Below, one piece after another: positions 11,861-23,282 of a stretch of DNA of 64,000 nucleotides. The notes below the pieces were generated by a model. The model had not been told where the DNA came from. It searched no databases and saw only the letters and a list, made by a program, of their open reading frames with translations. The translations under genes were made by a program, and so were the position numbers. How positions within the stretch are numbered: the stretch's first letter is position 1; every line of letters begins with the position of its first letter. This stretch comes from Brasenia schreberi (Eukaryota > Streptophyta > Magnoliopsida > Nymphaeales > Cabombaceae), in contig JAYKKT010000056.1 in the NCBI GenBank assembly GCA_036023115.1, forward strand, positions 3,474,501-3,538,500, written 5' to 3'.

Positions 11861-12990
11861 CACTTTGTTTACTAGCTTGTTTCATTCCTCACATGCCCCC
11901 AAAAGTCGTGGTTGAGTGTTATTATAACACGAGAGAGAGAGAGAGAGATTAGCCGCTCATTGTGCCAATAATCTTGTATTGTTGCATGTTTAGGAAAATG
12001 GGATATGTTTGAATATCTTATAGTTTGAAACTTGAGATGGCTAAACGTAATCTTTTCATAACTGTGCTTAGATATTTCTCAAGCATAATGTTAAAAACTT
12101 AGTGTCAATATTTCGAGATGATAAAGGATTTAAGAATTGATATAGACACCACACGAAAAGGTGATGTAAGTAGGCCAAATTAATGGGGAGATGATTAAAA
12201 GTTTTGAATGCTAATAATATAAAGCAACAATAAGACCAAATATTATGCCAAAGTATTGGGTAGTTAATGAGATAAGAAGAGAAAGAGTTGGTGCAACATC
12301 AATACACGATAAAATGAGAGATATAAGCTTAAGGTGTTTTGAATGTTTAGAGAGACAAACAAGAAGAAAGCAGGCATGACTTTGAGGTGGTGGAAGAAAA
12401 CGATAATTAAAACAAGATCTCAATCTTTTGTAATTGAATACTAATATGACATAGAATCAAGCTCAATGGTGACATTGTACACTAATATGACATAAGATCA
12501 AGCTCAATAGCGACTTGAATCCATATAGCCAACCCACTGAGGGGCGAAAATGGATTGATTTTATTGGTGTGTGCTCAAAACGTAGGTTCCTAACATATAT
12601 TTAAACAAATAAACACTCGTATCATCATATTAGAATTGGAAATAATAGTACTTTTAAAATAAGTTATGCAGATCAATGAAAGTACAACAATTTAATTGGA
12701 CAACCAGACTCTTCCAGTGTCCCCGCAATGTGCACTTTGCTCCAGGACATTCCAAATTAATTTTGCAAAGTTGTGGATAGAAGAAGATAATAGTTGAATT
12801 GCCCATAACTTCTAACTAGCTAGAATGAACCGAACATAAGCAAGTGCTTCTTAAGTGAAAGAACTTAATGTAATTCTCATTGACCAAACGAGGACATTTG
12901 GCACTCGTAAGTTAAACATCAATATAATGAAAGCTTCATTATAAAATAAAATTAAACAGAAGAGGACTCTTTACCAAGGACATGTACACC
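11861..12990. other. Intergenic DNA, no gene seen
   Basis: It includes a short (GA)9 tract at 11931-11948. A minus-strand frame at 12211-12423 is unremarkable. A short phrase, ACTAATATGACATA(G/A)(A/G)ATCAAGCTCAAT, appears twice (about 12440-12468 and 12480-12508), a small local duplication. Confidence 0.5.
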
Positions 12991-13365
12991 TAGACATGGC
13001 CAGTTCTTAATTGGCCCCACAGTTCCAACCAGAACCGAACTGTTCCAAGAACGGACTGAACACAGAACTGGTGATAGGGGACTGGGGGCCACCCTGTTCA
13101 GTTCTGGTTTCACCTTTTGTAAAACCAGAACTAGAACCAAACCGGAAAAGGCAGTTCAGTTTTATTTTTTTTAAATCTTCTAACTTTTATTTTTTTTAAA
13201 TATTACTAGTTCTAAGTGTTTTGGACTCAAACCAGAATCGTCGGTTCTAGAACCATAATCAGAATTGACCTAGAGTCAGTTCAGTTGCAGTTTCAGGTTT
13301 TGGGCTAACGAGAACTAATAGTTCTGAACTACCGGTTCCGGTTTACCAGAAACTGGATGTGTCTA
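12991..13365. mobile_element. hAT-type MITE, TAGACATGGCC family, copy 2
   Basis: A 375-bp element beginning TAGACATGGCCAGTTC and ending AACTGGATGTGTCTA. Flanks are TGTACACC (12983-12990) and TATTCACC (13366-13373), a 6/8 match consistent with an aged 8-bp target duplication. The interior has many GGTTC/GAACC motifs in both orientations and a T-rich core (13160-13205). It contains no coding capacity. Confidence 0.65.
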
Positions 13366-13394
13366 TATTCACCCATATATAGCTGATGTTGCGA

Positions 13395-13765
13395 GGCTGA
13401 AGAAATGAGTTCGTGCAATGCTTGAAAGGAGACATGATGAACCATCAATGAGCACTTCATCTCATTATGCAACTCTACCTTTATGTTTGAAGACTCAGGT
13501 GTCACAAGCTCGAATCTGAAGTCAAAGTATGTACATCATCTCCTGATGCTGAGGAGATGATTTCGTGCAAAGCTTAAAAAAAGGTTATACAAAATTAAAC
13601 AAGGAACTCTTGACCCACACATGTACATCATCTCCTGATGCTCAGGAGATGATTTCGTGCAAAGCTTAAAATTAGGTATGATGAGGAACAATGAGAACCT
13701 CATTTCCTTTTGCAACCCCAACATTTGGGTTTGAAGACTCAGGTGTCACTGGTTCGAATGTAAAA
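13395..13765. repeat. Interleaved local repeats with perfect hairpin
   Basis: A 50-bp unit starting TGTACATCATCTCCTGATGC occurs at 13530-13579 and 13622-13671, offset 92 bp. A second unit with TTTGAAGACTCAGGTGTCAC occurs near 13487 and again near 13729. The two unit types alternate, as if a ~245-bp segment had been duplicated. Within 13629-13651, CATCTCCTGA and TCAGGAGATG are separated by TGC, a perfect 10-bp stem. Confidence 0.8.
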
Positions 13766-15712
13766 AGCAACACACTCTTAGACATGATTTCATTGCTTCA
13801 ATCATCGGGAGCTACCCTCAATCACCTCAAACTATTCCTTCACTTTTTAAAATCATTTAAAAAACCTATATATAGATAGTTTTGTGGTTTATTTAGCTTT
13901 TCTAAATGGTTTTAGTGTTATCGACAGTGATTTTGATTGACGAAGATGATTTTGGAAATTACAAAAGTAGTGAAAGATAGTGGCGGGCGGTTGAAATGGT
14001 TGAACTGCGTCAAATGGGATTATGCACCGTAAAGCATTATATGTAAAACTATCCCTCCTCTCTCTCTCTTTATATATATTTATATATATATATATATGAA
14101 AAAATACACGTTAGGGTTCCATTAGTCCCCAACAAGCATCCATATCTCTCTATTTATTTATATATATTAAAGAGAGAGACGCACACTCATCTATGCCCAA
14201 ATATACTTAAAGATATCAAGTATTCAATAAGTAAAAAAGCAAAATAATTCTAGGTTCAACAAACTCTGTAAAAATACAATAATATTTTTTTCAATTCAAA
14301 GCTTAACCGTTGATGTCAGTAATCAAACAAAATGTTTAAGGATGATTAAACGTAAATAAATGTTGCATTTACTATTTTTTATATATGTGTATAAAGGAAC
14401 AAAATCTTTTGAGTGCAAGTGAGGTTGATTATAATCAAGGATGGGTCATGGCCCACAAGGTCGACCAACACAGTGCTGAGCCAGCCGCCTGTGTGGGCTT
14501 ACAACCACGTATCATCATCCCCTTAAGCTTTTACTTTACCTTTTCCTCTTGTGATTCATTAAAAACATCTGGGGAATAGGCAAGGAAGTCTTGAACGTCG
14601 CTGCTTTATGCAAGGAGCCCCACAGCATCAGCATGGCGATCGACCCATTCCACATTAACTTCACCTAGTAAACTACTTCAGCATTTTTAGTTGCATTAAT
14701 CAAAGCCACGATACCTCATTTAACTAATTCACTAGCTAGATTGAAATATTCAGCAGCTGTGAGAAATTTCAAGATTCAACAAACTTGAATATAATATATT
14801 TGACAGAAGAACGCGTAGTGCTGTATAAAATAGCGACTTCCATCACTCTTCGGCGATGTATCCTTTTTTTCCTTTCATATGTTAGCTAAAGTTCCATTAA
14901 AGTGCCTTCCATGAAATGGAAACGCACACGTGTACAGGATAAAGTGTGAGACAGGGAGAGGAGAAACATGCACCGTATAGAGAGAGAGCATCTTAACGCA
15001 TTGTGAATGTATTTGACAATCTAAAGCAAGAATATTTTCCTTTCACTTTCCTCTGCCTTCTTGTTTATAAAAAGGGAGATGCATAAATAAGCGTCAATCA
15101 GAAGAAGAGCTGCATTTCAATCCCATTCCGCTGCTTTCAGGCACAATCACCGTCACCATAGAGCATTCCAAAACGCACTGGCTGCAATTCGTTGCCACCA
15201 TCAATAGTCTAACATTATATATCACTCATGCATGTAAACCATCATAAGCATTCTCGTTTTGATACTGAGAGCGTAGTCACTAGCATCATTCAGTGTCAAA
15301 GTAGTCGAAGAAGTGTAGAGGAAAGAAGGTTGGTCAGTTACTGCTTGTCTCTTGAAATTAAAAGGCATCGAGAGAAAGTTGTTTCCAGATAGGACAACCT
15401 GCTCGCATATCTGCAATCCAACATAGTGACCTTCCATTTGCTTGTGAAGGGCGTCGTGTCAACCAGACGCTGCTGCCAACACACTAGAATCCCTTCCTGC
15501 ATTCCTCCCCACCACCACCAGTTTCGCTTGTTTTTTCTCCTTTTCCTCTTTTTTCTTTCTATCTCGCACGTGTGCACACGTTTTTTTCTTTTCGTTTTGC
15601 GTTCATATAAGCAATCTCCAGAGTATCCGTCGTGGTATCCTCCCTACTCCTTACTTCTTATGAGCTTGTCCTTCTTTGTCTTTGCGAGTGATCTGTCCAA
15701 ATTCTGGAGATA
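13766..15712. other. Upstream region of the ABCG gene
   Basis: No other gene was recognised. The part from about 15100 to 15712 becomes CT-rich and is a plausible 5' leader for the transporter. Open frames on both strands at 15222-15841 overlap the leader and exon 1 and look like shadows. Confidence 0.5.
15066..15073 (+). promoter_or_regulatory. Candidate TATA box of the ABCG14-like gene
   Basis: TATAAAAA lies about 640 bp upstream of the chosen start codon, followed by AGGGAGAT and a pyrimidine-rich stretch that could be a long 5' leader. Other AT-rich stretches exist, so the assignment is tentative. Confidence 0.35.
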
Positions 15713-18560
15713 ATGATGTCTCTTGAAGACGGTTTTGATTATGAAACTGTCGTCTGCACTTCGGTCATCCCTTCTGATGCTGCTACCAATCGGCCTCAAG
15801 ATGTCAGCAGCGTGTGCGATGAGTCTAGTGGCTGCCGTCAATCTCAGTCAGTTCAAATTCCTTCACTTGGATATGTGAATCCCTCCCCTTTAAATCCTCC
15901 TGAGCAGCAGCAGCAGAGTTCTTCATTGCCTGTATTTGGAGGTCACAATTTGGTTCTAAGTCGGCCTCTTCGACCAATCACACTCAAGGTTTGCTGTTAA
16001 AAAAATTGATTTTTCCTTCAGTAAAATATCGAGATATATTTCTTACTTGATCATTGCTTCAGTTTGAGGATGTGGAATACACAATCAAAGTGGATGACAC
16101 CAAAAATGGTGGCTTATGCTTTAGTCCTCAGAGCTCACTAACAGAAAAGACCATCCTTGAAGGAGTGACGGGGATGGTGAATCCAGGAGAGACTCTAGCA
16201 ATGCTAGGGCCATCTGGAAGCGGCAAAACCACTCTCCTCACAGCTTTAGCGGGCAGATTACATCAAAGAAAGCTCTCTGGGAACATCACATACAATGGCC
16301 AACCTTTCAGTAGCTCTGTAAAGAGAATGACTGGTTTTGTAAGCCAGGATGATGTGCTATACCCTCACCTTACTGTCTATGAGACCCTTGTCTTCTCCGC
16401 TTTGCTAAGGCTCCCTAACACACTGACTGGAGACGAAAGGATTCACCAAGCAGAGAGAGTTATAGAGGAGCTTGGGCTAACCAAGTGCAGAAATAGCATA
16501 GTTGGAGGGTCTCTGGTGAGGGGAATCTCTGGTGGTGAGCGCAAGAGGGTCTGCATAGGCCAGGAGATGTTAATAAACCCGAGCCTACTTCTTCTCGACG
16601 AGCCCACGTCGGGCATGGACTCAACAACGGCACAGAGGATCGTGTCCACTCTGCAATGCCTAGCAAGAGGCGGAAGAACTGTGATTACCACCATTCACCA
16701 GCCGTCCAGTCGATTGTATCATATGTTCGACAGAGTTTTGCTGCTGTCTGAAGGCAACTGCGTATATAGTGGCAAAGCTTCCGATGCAATTGATTACTTC
16801 TCTTCGCTAGGATTCACTCCCTCTCTTGCAATGAATCCTGCTGATTTCATGCTTGATCTTGCCAATGGTAATAAAACTTTAGCCTCTTCGTCTGAACCAT
16901 CGATCACCTCCTTGATCTTATTCCTCTAAATTGATCTGTTGTTTCGTTTTCGAATGGATTCGTAGGGGTGACATTAGATTCAAAAGTGGCGTTGGGGGGA
17001 TTGAGCGTCACATATCAACCTGATCACAATGTTTGTTCTGCCATTAAGCAGTCGCTCATCTTGTCCTACAAGAAGAATATGGCCTTTGCCAATAAAGCAG
17101 AACTTGCTAGCAACGACTACCAACAGGAGCCCTTTGCTATGGAAATTAAAAATCAGAAACATCGTCACCATCTATCATCTTCATCTCTGGGTAAGTGTGA
17201 TTTAAGTTGGTCTAAAAATTTAATGCGCTAAATACAATCTATTTTATTATATTGACCATTTCTCTCAGTAAGGAGGCATGATGCTTTTGAAATGTCATAT
17301 ATAATAAAATAGGTGTTATTGTTGTTCCTTTAATTAAAAAGAGGCAACTGAGAGGTCTTCATGAACCAAAGCAGGGTTTCAGAAACAATGGAGCACAAGC
17401 TGGTGGGAACAGTTTACGGTGTTGTTAACAAGGAGTTTGAAGGAAAGAAAGCACGAGTCATTCTCTAGCCTAAAGATTTTCCAAGTGTTATCTGTTTCTG
17501 TTCTCTCTGGCCTTATGTGGTGGCAATCCAATATTTCCAACATCCAAGATCAGGTACGTATATGCCTCAGATTAGTTCATCGTAAGCCTTGCTTTTTATA
17601 TCATATACCGTAGAATTGAGAGGAGGTGAGAGCACCCATAATCCAAACCGTGAAACGGCAAATAGCAATGAGAAAGATGAGAAAAATGCGTCAAAATTAA
17701 CAAGGTGAAGGCTCTGGCTCTTGGCCAACCTACATCCATAGCAACTCGAACGAATTAAGTAGAAACTTTTAGAAAAAGGGATTCTTTGTTAAACAAAATG
17801 GTAGGGAGTATGACACATATAATACATCCCAACATACAAAAGCACCTGAATCTTTTTATTAATATAAATCGAGGAATTAAATCACGTTTCTGTTTTGATG
17901 CCGCAGGTGGGTCTGCTCTTCTTCTTTTCCATCTTCTGGGGTTTCTACCCACTATCCAATGCAGTTTTCACCTTCCCCCAGGAGAGATCGATGTTAGTAA
18001 AAGAGCAAAATTCAAGAATGTATCGTCTTTCTTCCTACTTTGTTGCCAGAATGGTTGGTGATCTTCCAATGGAACTAATACTTCCCACGGTGTTCATAAC
18101 CATATCATACTGGATGGGTGGCCTAAAACCAAGCTTCCCAGCATTCGTTCTTACTCTTTGCGTCATTCTCTACAGTGTGTTCGTCTCTCAGGGACTCGGC
18201 CTTGCCCTCGGTGCGGTGCTCATGGACGTCAAGCAAGGGGCCACCTTGGCCTCTGTCTTGATGCTCACCTTCCTCCTTGCGGGTGGCTACTATGTTCAGC
18301 ACGTCCCTCTCTTCATGTCTTGGATGAAATACTTCTCTTTCAGCTATTACTGCTATAAACTCTTACTTGGTGTTCAATACTCGGATGATGACTATTTTGA
18401 GTGTGGCAGCACTCTCTGCAGAGTTGCGGATTACCCTGCAATTAAGCATGTGGGGCTCGATCATAAAGGGTTTGATGTGGCTGCTTTGACTGTTATGCTT
18501 GTTGGCTACCGGCTGATTGCTTATGCTGCACTGAGAATGGGGAGAGCAGCTCGTTATTAA
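15713..18560 (+). CDS. ABCG14: ABCG14-like half-size ABC transporter
   Basis: Five exons: 15713-15988, 16063-16867, 16966-17190, 17375-17553 and 17907-18560. All introns are GT-AG and phases match, giving 712 residues. The nucleotide-binding domain comes first: Walker [10 protein letters not shown], signature ISGGERKRV, Walker [14 protein letters not shown] and H-loop TIHQPSS, all in exon 2. The WHITE-type membrane domain follows (exons 4-5), starting near [11 protein letters not shown], with [17 protein letters not shown] and [10 protein letters not shown]. This is the plant ABCG half-transporter layout. The PITLKFED junction, YSDDDYFEC loop and [12 protein letters not shown] end resemble ABCG14, which moves trans-zeatin cytokinins from root to shoot; ABCG21 is the next best match. 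Half-transporters dimerise in the plasma membrane. The N-terminal tail of about 90 residues before the domain is longer than I recall for Arabidopsis ABCG14. No inactivating change was seen. The start is an ATGATG pair; either could serve. Confidence 0.9.
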
Positions 18561-18926
18561 AATATATACATAAACTTGAATCTCATTTCTTTGGGAGTCG
18601 TTATCAGAGAAATGTACAAACCCATACTACAACTAGTGCTGTGTTAGCTTGTCTATGTAGTTTTTGAGGATGATGATCAAGAATTCCCTCTTTGATCTTA
18701 GTTTTCCAATTGTAATTGTTCCATTGGGAAGAAAGATGACCACATTAAAAATTGTAAATGACTTAAAGCAGGTCATGCTTTTCTTCTTATAGAGAAAGAA
18801 CTTTACGCAAAGAGCTCATCAGCCTTTTGCTCGCTCCCGATTGGTTAATGTGTTTTGCGTGATGTGAAGTGCTTATTGTCAAATAACCATGCCTGTCGGA
18901 GAAAATTAGCGAATCGAAACGTGGTT

Positions 18927-18931
<5 letters not shown>

Positions 18932-18974
<43 letters not shown>
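18932..18974. repeat. (AT)n microsatellite
   Basis: About 21 uninterrupted AT dinucleotides. Confidence 0.95.
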
Positions 18975-18980
<6 letters not shown>

Positions 18981-19690
18981 GAGAAAGGTGGAAAAAATTG
19001 AGAGAGTGATTGATATGTATATATATATTATTCTCTAATGACGAGAGCTTTCAAGAGCATGAGTATGGTAAGAATCTTTCGTGTTTTTTCAAAACAAATT
19101 CAAAATTTTTAAATTATAGTTGTGTTATTGAAAAGCAGAGGTCAATACGATTCGGTTTTATATGCGTGTCATGAATAAGACTCGCAAAATTATGTGCATG
19201 TTTTGTTTTATGTTTGTGTCCACCAATCACAAAAACAAACACCAAAAATATTGGCTTGAGGGAGAGACAACACACGCTCACGGATGCCTGCACACTAAAC
19301 CACATGAAAATTCATCGTGAGTATTGACTCGAAAAGTTTGTTTTAGTACATGTTTTCTTTACACCAATCATAAAATACGCAAATTATTGGCTTGTATTTG
19401 GATGTGCCTGTTATAACATGAATATACCAATGTGCCCTGGACACAAAATTGTCACCGGAATGAGTAACATACATACAACACAAAACCCAACTGATACGAC
19501 CCATGAAGTCATGTATATGTCGAGGTTAAGTATGTTCCAAGTGAGCTAGCCGATGCCAGAATAGGCCTTGAAGGAGCGGGTCTAAAGTTTTATACAGAAC
19601 ATTCCAAGTCTCAAAAGCCAGTCTCTTTGAAGTATAAATTAAAAAAAAAAAGACGAGCATGTACTCGAAAGAAGCCGACATGTTAGCACT

Positions 19691-19806
19691 GAACGTTAGC
19701 CCAATGACAGGGTGTTCTAGTATCATTTCTGCTGGTGAGGAGTTTGATTTGATGGCGCATATGTGGATATATGTATTAGGTTTCGGTTTCCTCTTGAAAA
19801 GAGAGA
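19691..19806 (+). mobile_element. SINE-like element, second copy
   Basis: It aligns along most of its length with 11736-11860: GTTAGCCCAATGACAGG at the A box position, GAGGAGTTTGATTTG at the B box position, then a GT-rich body and AAAAGAGAG tail. The B box has changed TTCGA to TTTGA, so it is likely silent. Confidence 0.45.
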
Positions 19807-20025
19807 GATGGTTAAGACTCCAAGGAATGACGATACGCCGTATGTTGTATGTGGTGAAAAGGATCATATGAGACAAGTTGGTGATCCTTTCGGGTTCGTG
19901 ACAATGATGCATTCATTCATTCCCCTAGAGGTATCATGTCTCCACCAAAAGCAACATGCACAGAGCTACTCACCCCAGGGCAATTTCCCACAATTGAAGG
20001 TCAACTGTATATGTGGTGCACAGAC

Positions 20026-20132
20026 AAGAAATAGCTCACCTGACCGGAGGGTCGACTCACAAGTTGAAGGTCATGAGTTCGATAAGTAGGGTATGTGTTT
20101 GGCTTCCGCCTCTCTCAATTGTACACAAAAAC
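20026..20132 (+). mobile_element. SINE-like element, third copy
   Basis: TAGCTCACCTGACCGGAGGG and ATGAGTTCGATAAGTAGGG lie in A and B box positions. They are followed by GTTTGGCTTCCGCCTCTCTC, which matches the GGCTTCAGCCTCTCTTG tail of the copy at 11736-11860. It lies about 220 bp from the second copy. Confidence 0.45.
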
Positions 20133-20777
20133 ATTATGTGCATTGTGTTGGAATCCTCTTGTCTAAGCTTTACATCAACCAATACTAAGAGATAAACTTT
20201 CTGCTAAGAAGAAGTGAAATGATATTTTTCCGTGACTAGTGTCAAATTATGGGTTGTTTAAGCAAGAGAATTTTGACGCGGAAGTATGCGTCGGCATAGC
20301 ATCACCTTCTGTCTTCTTTCTCATATTTTAATGAGAAGACAGTGTGCTGCACCATACTTATCAGCGTTTGTTATCCTTCTATTTTGACTTTGACTTCGGG
20401 TTTGGGCCAAGTATATCGATACCCCAGCAGATATATGACACTTACATGCATACACATCCTTTACGAGAAGGGTATATTCAACTGTGTCCTACATATCCTT
20501 AATACCGAAATCTAGCTTTCTCTTGAATGGTTTATAGGGTAAATGAGATTTAAATATGCTCAAAATCATGAGATCATGAGGAAAAATGACATCTTCACAA
20601 TATGAAATAAGAGAAGAAAGTATCTATTTGTTTGTAACAGGCAGCTGCCAACATTTTTTTTTTATTACGTTGTTGGTACCAAATAAGTTTCAGTCTCATT
20701 ACTACCTATGGTAATGGTTAGGAATGATTTAAAGGCTATTGGTTGTCAATGATCCTGTTGTGACTCTTGAACCATCA

Positions 20778-21264
20778 ACAACAACTAAGCTTTTTTCAAT
20801 ATTAGATGGAGTGAGCTACATGGATTCATTGTTTTAATAGAGCCCGATTATATGTATTCTAATAAATCATTTTTTATTATTTTCTTCCAACACTCTTATA
20901 GTCTTTCTCTTTCTTTTTTCAACATTTTCATACTTAATTTCTCATACTTTTTACCCAAGCTTTTTTTAGTCGTTTTACTACATGCTCAAACTATTTTAAA
21001 TGATTTTTCTCTCATTTTATCATTTATTAGTGTCACTCTCAATTTATTTCTAATAACCTAATTATATTTACAGCTTTTCCTTTTGCAAACACTCATTTAT
21101 TTCAACATCTTCATTCTTATTGTAGCCATCTTTATACATGTTGATATGGTTAATTGCCCAACATTGATAAGTATAAAATATAGCGAGTTTAATTTTTACT
21201 CTACAATATTTATCTTTTAACTTTAATGATATAGAAAGATTTCAACTTTAATGGTATAGAAAGA
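20778..21264 (-). mobile_element. RTE LINE 3' fragment (LINE 2)
   Basis: A minus-strand RTE 3' end: CAACAACTAAGC next to the left border is the reverse of the GCTTAGTTGTTG tail, and the coding part is decayed. It is flanked by a perfect 15-bp duplication, ACTCTTGAACCATCA, at 20763-20777 and 21265-21279. Near the truncated 5' end (right), ACTTTAATG(A/G)TATAGAAAGA is repeated twice, a possible by-product of the insertion. Confidence 0.85.
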
Positions 21265-21279
21265 ACTCTTGAACCATCA

Positions 21280-22386
21280 CTATAACTATGTAAATAACCA
21301 ATGCCAAAATGCTGTGACAAAGTCTTTACCAAAAAAGCAGACTGGTGTTGGGATCTGAAAGCCTAGAGACATGGATCTTGCTCTATGAGTCCTGGGGTTT
21401 GTTCAACTTGGACAAAATGCATTTAGTCTGAATCAGAAACAGAAGAAAGGTGAAACGCCTTGGTATTGGAAGTCAACTAATTGATGAAGGTTCAAAGTGG
21501 CGGCCAGTTGTGGAATGGGCTGTCGGTTGTTTTGTTGCTCTCTCTCTCTTTCTCATACACACACACACAGAAGCTCGAAGCCCATCTCTTTAAGTCGTGT
21601 TTTAACTGTTAATGCTTTGCAGTACGTGTCATTGGTTGGGATACATGTTTCTAGATCATTTTTTAGCAGCGCAAGCATCAATTAAACTCAAAATAGCAGA
21701 ATATATCAGTAAAGATGGCACTGCAGAGGTTTAAGATCAGCTCGGTGATACGAAGAACCAGCGCAGAGCAGGTCGCGTTCTACATCTTGAACTAGAAAAC
21801 CGACTTTTTACTCAAGCATAGCAGCAAGATGTGTTTCAACTGGTGAGTGGTGGTGGACGTCGCAAGCTTTATCTTTTTTCCAGAATTTGATGAGACCAAC
21901 AACACTGCACCTCATTCTAGACGTCGCCGATTCTACAAAACCTGCAACCAGAACAGAATCTAGTTCGTCTCCTGATCAAAGTCTGGCTCCGGCCTCACTG
22001 GTTTCGGATCTGGTTCTAGAGAGGTTCGGGTTTTAGTTTGGTTCATTTGATAATTTCATGAAACAAACATGAGACTTTAAGGCCGAAAAGATAAACACGG
22101 ATCTGCTGCTTTCAAAGCTGTCGGTTTCGGTTGCTCGATAGGTGGAACGGGAACCGAACCACAGGGTTCATGGTTCTGATTCAGTTAACAAACTTCGATT
22201 CAGAGAGGATGGTTCGGTCCAGTTCAACCCACTGAGCTGGGTCCAAACCGGCCATCTTTACCTCAACCTACTGTAGATTCGGGGCCTAACAGCATCAATA
22301 GACTCAGTTAATTGTCTTAGGAGGTGAACCGATACGGAGTATCCCTTAAGAGAGTCGAGCAGTGGAAATTTGTGGGATTCCAAGTA
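21280..22386. other. Intergenic DNA with MITE-like remnant
   Basis: No gene was recognised. The stretch 21960-22260 has the GGTTC/GAACC-rich composition of the TAGACATGGCC family and ends with AAACCGGCCATCTT. It may be a decayed copy, but no ends or duplication can be defined. Confidence 0.4.
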
Positions 22387-22391
22387 GTAAT

Positions 22392-22749
22392 TGTTACAAA
22401 ATGATGGTCATTCTCGGCTCAGGTAACGGCCGTTACCTGAGGATCAGGCCAAACCAAGTAATGGACAACCGTTACAGGATCCGGTAACGATCGCCCGTTA
22501 AAAATCCCAGACGAAGAAAGCCACAAGTGGATAAGCATAGACAAATGGGGGATAGTGAGACATAGATATATAGTGAGAAATACCAAAAAATTACAGAGAA
22601 ACGACATTTGTCTCTGCAAGCCCCTATGAGGGAACCTCGTGTCCATTGTCTTCACTGCTGCTCCATTTTCATCTCTGAAAAAACAGAGAGCTATAAGAAC
22701 CCGACTATCATCAGCAACCTTCACTACAAGGTAATCTTCTTCACTGTCA
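22392..22749 (+). repeat. 5' LTR of copia D
   Basis: 358 bp from TGTTACAAAATGATGG to CTTCTTCACTGTCA. It contains a perfect 24-bp palindrome at 22418-22441 (half-site CTCAGGTAACGG) that the 3' LTR lacks. It also lacks the TATAAAG segment present in the 3' LTR; the gap falls at about 22550. Confidence 0.92.
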
Positions 22750-22750
22750 T

Positions 22751-22762
22751 TGATATTAGGGT
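22751..22762 (+). other. Degenerate primer-binding site of copia D
   Basis: TGATATTAGGGT lies one base after the 5' LTR, where TGGTATCAGAGC (initiator-Met tRNA 3' end) is expected. It is followed by CTGGTTCC. Four of the twelve positions differ, so priming would now be poor. Confidence 0.5.
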
Positions 22763-22862
22763 CTGGTTCCCTGCAAAACAGAAAGAGAGGTTAAGAGGGG
22801 GAAAAAAAATTCTGGTGGAAGGCAATAGTCGGCAGGGAAGGCGGAAGGATAAACCCAGAAAC

Positions 22863-23046
22863 AAATCGGCCAAAACGGCCAAAACGGCCAAAGGCGAAAT
22901 CGGCCAAAACAGCAGAAATAGCCGAAGCGGCCAGAGACGAAATCGGCCAAAATAGCCGAAACAGCCAGAGGTCGAAACAACCGAAGCGGCCAGAGGCGAA
23001 ATCGGCCAAAACAGCCGAAACAGCCAGAGGCCGAAACATCCAAAAA
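22863..23046 (+). repeat. CGGCCAAAA-type minisatellite in copia D leader
   Basis: Variants of (A/T)CGGCCAAAA(C/T)(A/G)GCC and GAAGCGGCCAGAGGCGAA recur about a dozen times. They give GC-rich, C-free-of-T runs unlike the rest of the element, and all the minus-strand open frames here are by-products. Confidence 0.85.
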
Positions 23047-23188
23047 CCCAAAGTCCTGAGGCGAGCCGGACAGCCTGAATCCTGAAGGCAAGCAAGACAA
23101 CAAGGACGGCTAAAGGAGAAACCAGAAGCACTTTAAGGAAAACTGAAACAGCCGACGATCGGCCGGAACGAGTTCTCCGGCAGTCGCC

Positions 23189-23192
<4 letters not shown>

Positions 23193-23278
<86 letters not shown>
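23193..23278. repeat. (CT)43 microsatellite in copia D leader
   Basis: About 43 uninterrupted CT dinucleotides between the minisatellite and a stretch (23340-23445) of repeated GGTTTTC/GAAAACCGC inverted motifs. Confidence 0.95.

Positions 23279-23282
<4 letters not shown>

Larger units (their letters stand above)
18561..20762. other. Downstream intergenic DNA with small repeats
   Basis: No gene was recognised. The first ~230 bp after the stop (TTGTAATTGTTCC, ATTAAAAATTGTAAATG) is a plausible 3' UTR. The remainder carries a TA microsatellite and two SINE-like repeats, listed separately. Confidence 0.5.

Noticed and set aside
18158..18358. Alternative frame across the last ABCG exon
   Set aside because: It is a shadow of the membrane domain coding frame.
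22724..23131. Overlapping minus-strand frames rich in Phe, Gly, Arg and Leu
   Set aside because: They are products of the CGGCCAAAA minisatellite in the copia D leader, with all three frames open because the repeat lacks stops.
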